Position numbers and translations under genes: made by a program | In this document: positions 57,901-64,000 of the stretch, one piece after another | Numbering within the stretch: position 1 is the stretch's first letter | Layout: each line of letters opens with the position of its first letter | Notes under the pieces: model-generated | Database searches by the model: none | The model's input: the letters and a program-made list of their open reading frames with translations, nothing else | Told to the model about the DNA's origin: nothing | Source of the DNA: Micromussa lordhowensis | Lineage: Eukaryota; Cnidaria; Anthozoa; Scleractinia; Lobophylliidae | Reading direction: 5' to 3' | DNA: 64,000 nt | NCBI GenBank assembly: GCA_964020085.1 | Contig: OZ026595.1 | Span: 3,452,314-3,516,313, forward strand

Positions 57901-60900
57901 TTCACGACGAAGCAGCTCAGCTTTAGCCTTTCTTGATCTCTCACTTGCACGTGAACTGGTCTTTGAACTCTTTGACTTTCTGCTACTTGAGCTGACTAAA
58001 GAACGTGTGACAATCTGTGATTCGGCATTATCACAATATTCTTGGCGAGGAACCACTGAAGCTTCATCAGCGGTACGCTGAACGGATCGCGACCATTCTT
58101 CAAAACGTTCGTCGAATTCCTTTTTCCCTGTCATTATGCTGCGACAAGCATTAAGCGCATCTGATTTAACTTCGGGGTCGTCGGCGAATTGATAATATTC
58201 GTCGTAGGCTTGAAAACATCTCGCAAAGGCGATTTCAACATCTTCCTTCTTCTTACAAACCTCGTGGTAATTTTCAGCGTTTCGCATTAATAACTCGGCG
58301 TCTTTGTACAACCTGTTTAAGTAGCCAAGGTGACCAGCTCGACTTCTCTTCAGGGACAGCATTCTTTCACGCCTGACGGCGTCCCCTCGTCCGATCGACG
58401 AATTTTCCATTGACATAATTCCACTAACGTCAGAAACTATAACCAACGCACCAGCAATAATTCGAGATGCTAAGAAGTTTAATCAACATGTGAACAACTT
58501 GAACTCTTAAGTGACTAAGCATGTGGTTGCCGGTGGTTTCTAAGATGAAAGTTACAAACATAATACATTAAGAGCGGAACAACTAATTACAACGATGGAA
58601 ACAACATAGGAAATACGGATAACACAGGATGAAATATGAGGCAAACGAAGATAGAAGACATTACCTGACGATTTGGGAATATGGCGAAAGAAACTGCGAA
58701 AGAACGTGATATTGTCTAGCTCTGAACTGAAGCGAAGTCCCTGCCATTTACATAACCCGTGCGAAAGTCGATCATTTTATATATTTCCGCGCGGGCTGGG
58801 GCTAGGCGGGGGATTGGTTTCTACAAGTACAGTTAAAGGCAACATACGCTTAAATCTACTAATCATTACTCAAAACTATCGGAAAAAATACTTTGTGCCA
58901 TGTTAAGGCTCCCTGAATTATCAAAGTTCTGTCTACACAATAGCAGATAGCCACTCGCTACAACAATTAAAAATTTCTTTATTTTCACCCTTTGAAATAA
59001 AACAGCCTATGATTGTATAAGAACAATTATATAATTTGTTTAGAATCTACAATTTTTTTACATTCTTGTATTTTTTCTGGGTGTTATTTGGCTTTGAGGA
59101 ACGTCATTTACCGCCGGTAAATAGAAAAATTATCTCTAATAAATAAGTGCTGAATTAATAACGTTAATTAAAATACAAAGCGCTGGCTAATTAACGTAAC
59201 AAAACAAGAATTTACCCAGCATAGATCATACTCAAATTACTTCAAATCATTATAAAGGCTGGCGAACTTTATTACCTAGAAAACTGGAGATATTTCTGTA
59301 TTTTATTTAATCAGAACGTTTGGGTTAAGAGGAAAGAAAAATGTGGATGCAATATAGAGTGCAAGACGAGGTATATCCTCAATGATTTACCATAATTTTC
59401 GACTACCTTTTGCTTTTCGATTGTTTAGTGGCTACATTAATATCTTGCGTCAAACTATTCTTTCTCGCTTTCATCAGGCGCTGTTAGCTCGAAAGTCTCC
59501 CTCCAGACCCACACTGTAAAGCGGCCTTCACACGGCGAACTTAATTGGACAAACTCGTGTTGGCAAACTTCAAAAAATTGGCAAACTCGTTCCTTCACAA
59601 GTCAAACTCGCGTCAAATCACAACCACGGTAATTTGCAATATGTTCGACTTTAATGCAGTGGCACTCAAGTAGAACCGTGAAACATAAGAAAAGAAGAGA
59701 AGAAACAGAAAGAAAGGTTTGGACGAAACCCAGTTTGTTTGTCCGTTAGCTCCTCCATTTTCTTTTGTTTGTTTTCAGTATCTTTGTAGGCTACAGATGA
59801 AACGTTCCACACAGCGGGACAATTCTGAACCTCTTCGAAAAATGTAAAACTGGCCACTTGCGTCAGCCATTTTGTAAAGTGTCACGCAAATATATCACGT
59901 GACTAGAGCGCGACAGTCTTGCTTGTTACGAACACATTGATCGTCGCAGTTATAATCACAAGCAGTTATGAAATTAAAGCCTGAAAAAACTGAACGGGAT
60001 TCGAATCCATGACCTCTGTGTACCGGTGCAGTGCTCTACCAACTGAGCTATCAAATCAGCTGGGAGCTGGTCGCATTTTGAGTTTGTAATACACCCGTAG
60101 GAGGTGAAGAATGCAAATGAATATCTGAAAGATCATATATGCACTGCACCGGTATCGCAGAGGTCTTGGGTTCGAATCCCATTCAGGCCTGAATGTTTTC
60201 AGGCTTTAATTTCACAGCTGCTTACGTTGTGTGTATAACTGCGATGATTAATCATGTCTTCATATCTTTTTCCGTAGTTCAAATATATGATCTTTCATAT
60301 ATTCGTTTGCAGTGCGAGCACATGTTTGCCAATCGTTCTGTTCGCCAACAGTTTGCGGACTGTTTTTTTGTGCCGTTCGCACACGAACTTGAGTTTGGCA
60401 ACACGAGCTTGCCAACTTAAGTTTGCCGCTTAAGTTTGGAGCACAAGTTCTTTGTGGAGTTATAGTCGGCATCCAGAGCTGTGCGTCCTTTCCACTTCGT
60501 AAACCTTATCTTTAATTCTCTGTTGGCTCTCAAGCATTATCCCTGGACAACACTGCGCTCTTGCTTTAAATCTTTGCCTTTGGTCAGTTTCTTGCCCTTA
60601 ATTCCCGCATGGATCAGTCAATCACCTTTCTTGGCAGAGAGTATAACGTCCTTTAGCCAACCCGAAATTGCTCGTAGGACTAAACGGCCCGAAGAACTTC
60701 CGATATCTTACCGTCCAATCAGTCACGAGTATTCAAAACTTATCACGTCAGCTTGACGTCATCTGAATAGGTCATGTTACCAAGCAACATTTCCGCTGAG
60801 AACCGTAGGCTCTATTAAGCTTGACGACGACAGTAGGCTACCACTTCTAGACTGAGGTACCAGGTCCTTCGAACGGGAAACACACCATCTAGTAACAATA

Positions 60901-63673
60901 GAGAACACATTTTGCCACGAAAAGCTTGTGTAGTGCGTGTTAGAACGAGCCCTCGAGAGTATGACCTTCCAGTGCAATAAGAGGTGTGCAAACGATAATT
61001 TTTCAAAAGAAGGTGCTGATGTCAACAAGAAGAGGTGCTCCGGAGTCGTGCCGAGCATGTAGGTCCGCAATGCATACTAGTCCTTTGTTCAGTCTGCAAA
61101 GTGAATTCTTCAAGGTTTGCGCGTCCTTAGTGTCATCCTATCCCACAGGCTCCTCGGCGAACCCTGATAAATTGATAATACTGGGTTGGTTTTAAAGCTT
61201 TTCAGCACAATCGATCTCTGTTGCGTGACTTCATGTTTCTATAAAATTACTGTCGTTTTGTACTCGATGTTTTACGGTGAAAAGTTGTGAAGTTGCACAG
61301 TAGCTCTCTGAGTCATGTGTCTGGTCTCTTTCCTCGTTGGTCGTTCATAGATGATCTGCTGTTTCAGCGAGGAATGTCGTGTTAGTGTACAAGAAGTGTC
61401 CTGTACCCGTCGTCTTGTGACCTCAAGTAGTTTGTGGATTGGTTTGTTAAGGCTGTCGCTTCAGACTTTCCTTTTGTCAGCTGATAAAAGTCACCTTTGC
61501 TAACCGTATTGAATGTTTCCATCAGTACAGTTCAATTACTCAGCCTTGTAATTTGCTATTGATATGAAGAGCTCTTCAAAGAACTCTTGAAACTTAATTT
61601 TTCAAGGCAGTAAAAAGTACCTCTGGTGACGAACTTTTCAAATATTTTAGGTCACTCTTTGACATGCGCTAATTCTTTACCATAAATTTTTGGTTGTCAA
61701 CTTTATCTGACCATTTAACGTATTCAGAGCAAAATGATTATTCAGAATTGCGTGGCGCAATATGTGACTGTTAACATTTCATAAATGCGAAAGCCTGTGG
61801 TTTCCACGACCGCTGGTCAGTGGAACAGAGGCACTTGTAATAATGCTTTGCAAGTTAAACAATCACGTGACACAGTGACCAATAAATGCCTCAACACTGA
61901 CCTTAACAGACGTTAGCTCGCACTTTAAGTTTTCCTTGTCTTGTTCTGTCGCTTCCAACGTCTCCTGCAATTTAGCATTGTTTTCCACCAACGTCGCGAT
62001 ATCCGCCTGCAGTTTTCCTTCAAATGTGCTATTGTCTAACCCGCTGTCCCCTTTCTCCGCCTTCTGTTCACTATAACTCATGTTGTGGAGTTGAAACACG
62101 GATGACAGATCATCTTCCAGTTTTTCCTTGCTTTTCTTTACAACACACAGTGTGGTCGAGGTCTCGTTTAGTTTCCCATTCAACTTTTCGGCTTCTTGCT
62201 GCAGACTCTGAATTTGTTCTCGCAGCGTTTCGTTTTCGTCCTCCAAGACATTTTTCTGTTTTTGGATGTCATGGCAACGCTGGGTAATGTTGTTGTTTTC
62301 CAAAACCAACAGTGCGCTCTGCAGTGCCTTATCTATGATCACGTGACTGTGGCAGTGGTCGAGAAGGGTGAGTGCGTCAGCTACACGTGATAGTTCTTGA
62401 CTTTTCTGAGAATCTAAAGACAGACAAAAATGACGTAATACGAGGGCAAAAATGGGGAGGCCACAGAACACATCAGAGCTAATTCTAAAGACTACTGGAA
62501 ACTCAAGTCTATGCTTGGCTATGTTTCAACGTTTATTCATTTCAACTGTTTTAGTCTCCAATACTTAGACCGTGCAAAATGATTTCCTTTCTGGAAGCCA
62601 CATAGGTCCGCAATTCGTGCAAGTGCTTACTATCGTTACTAACTATGGGATTCCAATTCTGGTTCTCTGAATTTAAGTGAGTTGCCTTTTTTAGCTTAGT
62701 GTTTGATTCATCTCAGTGATCATAGCCAGGCATTGAAGAATGATCCTTATTTTAATTCTCGATAGCAATTAGGATCTAAATATCCCTTACGCGAAGCAGG
62801 TAGAAACAGGTATGTGACCATAGCTAAGAGATGCTGTGTCTATACACCAACAGCCTCTCAGAAGATCATTACTCTAAATGCATGATGACACATATAGCTA
62901 GATATAGATACAGCTACGAATTCTACTTACTAACCTAGAACAGAATTTCTTTGTTCCATAAATTCCTCTATCCTTTTGTAAATATTTTGCCTGGAGTCTG
63001 TGGTTTTGCCTTCGTTTTCAAGATCAAGTTCAAATGCTTTCTTTAGGAAACTCAAGGCCTCGCCGTCAACACAGCTTTTGAGTGAAACCAGTTTGTCCCT
63101 TAAACTGGAATGTTCCTCGTTGTCAGGAACTTTCTGCTCAGTCAGTCCATCGTTGCGTGACTCCAGTAGACTATCGTTACAGCGTGACGACGCAACCACC
63201 TTGTCATCATCAGTTTTATTTGTCAAGTACAACGTGACGTCTTCCGTGTCACGCAACAGTGTTCTCTCGTCCAATAACTCTTCTGCTCCAATCAAGCTTA
63301 TAAGACTTCCGCAATTGTCCAACAATTTTTCACCTTTGGAATTCAGCACATTTAGATAACTTTGGAGCAATTCCAAAAGCAGATCTGTGTTTTCCAGAAG
63401 CTTGCTTTTAGTGACACTCCACTGAGTAAAACCATCTTTTTGCTTCAGTTCGTTTTCAGGGAGGATTACAGCATCATCGAGGGAAAGATTCTTGAGCGCG
63501 TAAAAAAGCTGCATGGAGATGATATCCGTTAACAGCGTGCCTCTTGCTCTAAACATGTCTTCATGAAGTGTACATTTTGCGACTTTCATCTCGCCTTGTA
63601 GATTTGCTGTGCGTGTAATTTCTTCTTCTAATCGGGAGTTTAGACTTTCGATGTCGCTTTGCAAACTTGATTG
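45485..63673 (-). CDS. Large coiled-coil protein, 3' part of gene (six exons visible, 5' end outside window)
   Basis: Exons on the minus strand: 63673-62935, 62413-61902, 50766-48064, 46700-46622, 46341-46290, 45977-45485. All junctions are AG/GT and phases agree (1, 0, 0, 1, 2), giving 1525 aa before the TAG stop. About residues 1-1315 are long heptad-rich helices full of Glu, Lys, Gln and Leu (for example REEKFQELSQVQQENEGL-like blocks). The last 210 aa are Ser/Lys-rich and then acidic, ending in RRQKSLPLPDHKIGALKQ. This looks like a centrosomal, Golgi or cytoskeletal scaffold, but I do not recognise the family. A complete BEL/Pao element sits in the 11-kb intron between exons 61902 and 50766, in the same orientation. 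AATAAA hexamers on the minus strand lie near 45284-45298. Confidence 0.8.
46290..46341 (-). CDS. Coiled-coil gene, 52-bp exon
   Basis: Acceptor TTTTTTTTGCTTAG, donor GTAATC. It codes SLPSGPSREALGANKA. Short, but phase 1 in and phase 2 out fit both neighbours. Confidence 0.6.
46622..46700 (-). CDS. Coiled-coil gene, small Lys-rich exon
   Basis: 79 bp, acceptor TCTCTGTCCCAG, donor GTAAGT. It codes KKTLPQGKQTVQRLQSSSKK. Supported by open frame and matching phase on both sides. Confidence 0.65.
46795..46818 (+). repeat. (AAT)n microsatellite
   Basis: About eight AAT units in the intron just 5' of the 46700-46622 exon on the minus strand. Confidence 0.9.
46940..47156 (-). pseudogene. LINE polyprotein C-terminal remnant
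   Basis: The minus-strand frame ends PKLWNGLPKSLKESETVTIF then EKKLKTFLFRDYFNL and stop, the classic C-terminal tail of CR1/L2-type LINE polyproteins. Only the last 70 codons or so remain. It lies in an intron of the coiled-coil gene. Confidence 0.65.
47312..47564. mobile_element. 253-bp TTAA-flanked palindromic MITE
   Basis: The ends (GCCAATGATACACGGTTCAA on the left, its complement with one mismatch on the right) are flanked by TTAA at 47308-47311 and 47565-47568. The interior is made of TTGTTCAACA/TGTTGAAC words in both orientations. No ORF. Confidence 0.78.
47570..48057. other. Intron segment of the coiled-coil gene
   Basis: Overlapping minus-strand ORFs (47720-48037) have no motif and no splice support. 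I see nothing further. Confidence 0.45.
48064..50766 (-). CDS. Coiled-coil gene, main 2.7-kb exon
   Basis: 2703 bp (901 codons exactly), acceptor CTCTTTGCAG, donor GTGAGT, phase 0 on both sides. It is almost continuous coiled coil with many QLQ/LEKE heptads, plus short breaks at about residues 450-475 and 810-830. The C-terminal 60 aa are Ser/Thr/Lys-rich and probably disordered. A STQTEK motif occurs near the start. Confidence 0.92.
50767..51902. other. Intron of the coiled-coil gene, 3' of the BEL element
   Basis: No exon or repeat recognised apart from the left target duplication of the BEL element at 51898-51902. Confidence 0.5.
51903..52290 (-). repeat. 3' LTR of the BEL/Pao element
   Basis: Direct copy of 58438-58825 with no difference seen. 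It is preceded on the minus strand by a short purine-rich TTCGGGGCCGG that may act as the plus-strand primer. Confidence 0.9.
52463..57154 (-). CDS. BEL/Pao gag-pol polyprotein (zinc knuckles, protease, RT, RNase H, integrase)
   Basis: 1563-aa open frame. Zinc knuckles CxxCxxxHxxxxC at about 140 and CxxCxxxGHxxxxC at about 173 end the gag part. The aspartic protease has LLDPGSD at about 284, with Pro where Ser or Thr is usual after the catalytic Asp. RT has the catalytic YVDD at about 703. RNase H begins with HFSDASEYGYG at about 880. Integrase has an HHCC zinc finger (about 1190-1235) and the D,D,E core (GVDYFGPF about 1273, FSDNGTNF about 1335, ASHQGGIWERM about 1385). A DUF5641-like C-terminal domain follows. 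The polyprotein looks intact downstream of the gag stop. The true start is upstream, since this frame continues from gag. Confidence 0.93.
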   Translation of the reverse strand: MEGPQIKNTDVTALSDLSVEMQNCALTLVQMGYKADVNSSDNLVKVVKRLPVHLQSKWADRAGSLTLAGTEPTFMDLAGFVEEKALLANTTYGRIVGSTPDKELSSKPPTKMRPSSSKGNTFVTQSEDGPQMNTAPIVICPLCSGQHRLWKCELMEAKSPEERKSFVRQARLCDNCLGSGHVAMDCRSKMRCQVNGCGWKHHTMLHVKKQSNSNSAPPNHPAVTSEETGASTISGAGETGTSAVSGAGDAGRCGATDSGKKNVCLRIVPVVVKGKGHHNSVVANALLDPGSDVTLCDVSLMEKLQIVGRPKEFSLTTVNGASDTCKGFELSLSVRGLQMKEEVVLDKVWTVDTLCLPCGSPPTKEDTAKWPHLKGIDFPRTQSDKVSVLIGSDVPEAHWVCDQRRGRRAQPYAVCTPLGWTLMGPLNSCDRDCFSVNFVRHDDETLHRQMESMFRSDFNEPMMSSKVAMSVEDRRALSQMENSVKLVNGHYQLGLPWRHKSVNLPNNREFALGRLRSFKKRFQRDLHLFKQYRDTINGYVTNGYARQVPCNEQEAVKDTPVWYLPHHPVFHPQKPGKVRVVFDCAAKFKGTSLNDQLLQGPDLTNGLLGVILRFRQEPVAMVADVEGMFHQVRVAPDDCNALRFLWWPNDDLSKEPVDYQMLVHLFGATSSPSCASFCLKKTASDNQGEFDEETITTVDRNFYVDDCLKSVPTTDKAVRLSGELRELLSRGGFRLTKWISNDRNVIATVPVTERAPSVVNLDLEDLPVERTLGVQWAMETDDFNFRIMDGGKAPTRRGILSVVSSMYDPLGFVAPIILPAKSLLQSLCKQKYGWDEEISDEDSIVWQEWLKELACLRTISVPRCFKPPGFGAVVNVQLHHFSDASEYGYGAVSYLRIVDDKGVPHCSFVLGKSRVTPLKVVSIPRLELAAAVVAVKLNCQIRNELEYPIHDVIYWTDSTVVLQYIRNESRRFQTFVANRIAMIHDESTPRQWRHVDTCVNPADIASRGAKGSELYKLELWLHGPKFLWKDEKHWPEQPSQLPDLPQDDRECRKCPGRTNVIVRTKVLEPLLCRYSSWESLRKAIAWLVRFKEYLVGLLNRDPDSIPKGPLTVSEVIKAESVIVKAVQRDAFPVELALVGQKEPRDQKKCVPRSSPIRNLNPFVADGILRVGGRLENAPISFQTKHPVILPSKHHVTNLIIQNCHRQQGHCGPSQVLAFIRQKFWIVRGLSTVRRVLANCMNCRKQNARPGEQIMAPLPSARVAPTDPPFTHVGVDYFGPFFVKQGRSQVKRYGCLFTCLTMRAVHIEVAHTLEADSFICAYQRFVSRRGKPKEIFSDNGTNFTGAERELREALVRLDQAKIYDSLRSNDVQWSFNPPEASHQGGIWERMIRSVRKILGALLKEQLVNDETLSTLLCEVERILNDRPLTSLSDHPDDPEPLTPSKLLLLRPNSCIPPDVFKGHDKYSKRWRQAQCLADSFWKRWIKEYLPALQTRQKWSVSRRNFAVGDLVLVVDDKTPRGRWPMGLIEEVFPDSNGYVRSVKVKTATSVYRRDIRKLCLLEGV
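57191..57703 (-). pseudogene. BEL/Pao gag, DUF1759-type capsid part
   Basis: It codes the conserved gag core of BEL elements (FDGNPLNYWLFINNFEV; LIQHCTGKAREAI). It ends at a TAG at 57193-57191 that lies in the same frame as the following polyprotein. So this is a single stop rather than a frameshift: either a mutation or a read-through signal. Confidence 0.78.
57700..58446 (-). pseudogene. BEL/Pao gag, N-terminal part
   Basis: The frame starts just inside the 5' LTR boundary; the likely start Met is at about 58415-58409. It codes a helical, charged N-terminal gag region with a long Arg/Lys/Glu coiled coil (SRKSKSSKTSSRASERSRKA; MEKAKAVDELYET). It ends in a stop at 57700 where the next gag frame begins, so one small frame change separates the two. 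Confidence 0.75.
58438..58825 (-). repeat. 5' LTR of the BEL/Pao element
   Basis: 388 bp, starts TGTAGAAACC and ends GGTTATA on the minus strand. It contains TATATAAAATG near 58775 (reverse strand), a plausible TATA box for the element's own transcript. Confidence 0.9.
58831..59510. other. Intron segment of the coiled-coil gene, no feature
   Basis: AT-rich, non-coding; nothing recognised. Confidence 0.5.
59515..60440. mobile_element. Older inverted-repeat element interrupted by the tRNA-like foldback element
   Basis: The left part (about 59521-59620) and the right part (about 60320-60440) are inverted imperfect copies rich in TTGGCAAACT/AGTTTGCCAA words (for example AACTCGTGTTGGCAAACTT against AACTTGAGTTTGGCAACACG read on opposite strands). 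The tRNA-like element at 59945-60304 lies within. The outer ends are near GCGGCC and GCCGC, but a clean target duplication was not found. Confidence 0.45.
59945..60304. mobile_element. Foldback element carrying tRNA-like arms (copy 2)
   Basis: The left arm 59945-60006 and the right arm 60172-60243 are inverted (CGCAGTTATAATCACAAGCA; TGTGTGTATAACTGCG). Within the left arm the minus strand (60059-59996) reads as a tRNA-like body with TAGCTCAGTTGGTAGAGCAC and GGATTCGAATCC. The right arm repeats GCACTGCACCGGTATCGCAG and GGGTTCGAATCCC on the plus strand. The right side matches the copy at 5159-5447 nearly base for base. Confidence 0.72.
60441..61901. other. Intron segment of the coiled-coil gene, no exon found
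   Basis: Several motif-free ORFs overlap on both strands (60481-60756, 60777-61070, 60986-61195). None has supporting splice signals in phase with the gene. Confidence 0.45.
61902..62413 (-). CDS. Coiled-coil gene, second visible exon
   Basis: 512 bp, acceptor GTCTTTAG, donor GTCAGT. The split Asp codon formed with the previous exon keeps the frame. The translation is strongly heptad-like (ENETLREQIQSLQQEAEKLN; ATEQDKENLKCELTSVK). Confidence 0.82.
62414..62934 (-). other. Intron of the coiled-coil gene
   Basis: 521-bp intron between two phase-matched exons (donor GTTAGT at 62934, acceptor GTCTTTAG at 62414). No other feature. Confidence 0.75.
62935..63673 (-). CDS. Coiled-coil gene, first visible exon
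   Basis: 739 bp, acceptor AATTTTTGCAG, donor GTTAGT. It codes about 246 aa: a helical start (SDIESLNSRLEEEITRTANL), a less charged middle with LLELLQSYLNVLNSKGEKLL, and a Ser/Asp-rich part. Phase 0 in, phase 1 out. Confidence 0.8.
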
Positions 63674-64000
63674 CTGCAAAAATTAAAGGAAAACGCAACA
63701 ACAAAACAAATTTAAATAGAGAAGGGCATTTAAAGAATTACATTCAAGAAGAAATTTTATTTTTGCTGTATAATATTGCTTCCTTCGTTGTTGTTGTTTT
63801 AGTCGTTTTTGCGCGACAAAAATTGGGTGTGCGTGTCCGATTGATATGCGAGGAACGTAATTTTACAAGGATAGTTTTTAAAAATTCATGCAGCAGCTTT
63901 TCTCAGAGGACGGAAGAAAAGCGAAGCCAGGGACTTTCCTTATCTCCCAGGCCTTCACGGTTAATTTATTTCGGTGACGTATAAGAATTGACCGCGTCCA
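63674..64000 (-). other. Intron sequence 5' of the first visible coiled-coil exon
   Basis: A polypyrimidine tract and AG at 63675-63674 mark an acceptor, so at least one more upstream exon must lie beyond the window. No exon recognised in this stretch. Confidence 0.6.

Larger units (their letters stand above)
51903..58825 (-). mobile_element. BEL/Pao LTR retrotransposon, complete with two LTRs and 5-bp target duplication
   Basis: Two direct 388-bp LTRs (58438-58825 and 51903-52290 on the minus-strand order 5' to 3') read identically base for base. AGTAC flanks the element on both sides (51898-51902 and 58826-58830). Between them are a gag region (58446-57191) and a gag-pol polyprotein frame (57154-52463) in BEL order: gag, protease, RT, RNase H, integrase. 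The coding region is interrupted twice: a frame change near 57700 and an in-frame TAG at 57193-57191. LTR identity implies a very recent insertion, in an intron of the coiled-coil gene and in the same orientation. Confidence 0.93.

Overview
The window is eukaryotic nuclear DNA, most likely from an anthozoan cnidarian such as a stony coral. I infer this from short phase-matched exons in long AT-rich introns, an L1/Tx1-like LINE, a BEL/Pao LTR retrotransposon, tRNA-derived SINEs and many foldback/MITE elements of types common in coral genomes. No database search was possible. Protein identities come from recognised motifs, and splice sites come from reading GT/AG signals and checking that the reading phase is kept.

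Host genes. (1) A two-exon HIG1-domain gene on the minus strand (9330-7748, 115 aa). (2) A small eight-exon gene on the minus strand (37752-12091, 239 aa): seven short lysine-rich exons followed by one exon coding a Death domain, with every intron in phase 1. (3) Divergent to it, a two-exon gene for mitochondrial ribosomal protein bL35m on the plus strand (39503-43829, 178 aa). (4) The 3' part of a large coiled-coil protein gene on the minus strand (63673-45485, six exons visible, at least 1525 aa), which continues beyond the right edge.

Mobile and repetitive DNA makes up most of the rest. Positions 104-3840 are a frameshifted LINE. Positions 51903-58825 are a complete BEL/Pao element with two apparently identical 388-bp LTRs and a 5-bp target duplication, inserted in an intron of the coiled-coil gene. 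Many small foldback elements lie in introns and intergenic DNA.

The centrepiece is 14486-32456. This is an 18-kb foldback-like element inside one intron of the Death-domain gene. It has perfect 68-bp terminal inverted repeats, a 7/8-matching 8-bp target duplication, and two huge 40-bp minisatellite arrays in opposite orientation (about 10.7 kb and 3.8 kb). The arrays flank a 3.3-kb centre containing only LINE and SINE debris. Neighbouring introns of the same gene, which arose by exon duplication, preserve the uninterrupted target site, so the insertion can be read from this window alone.
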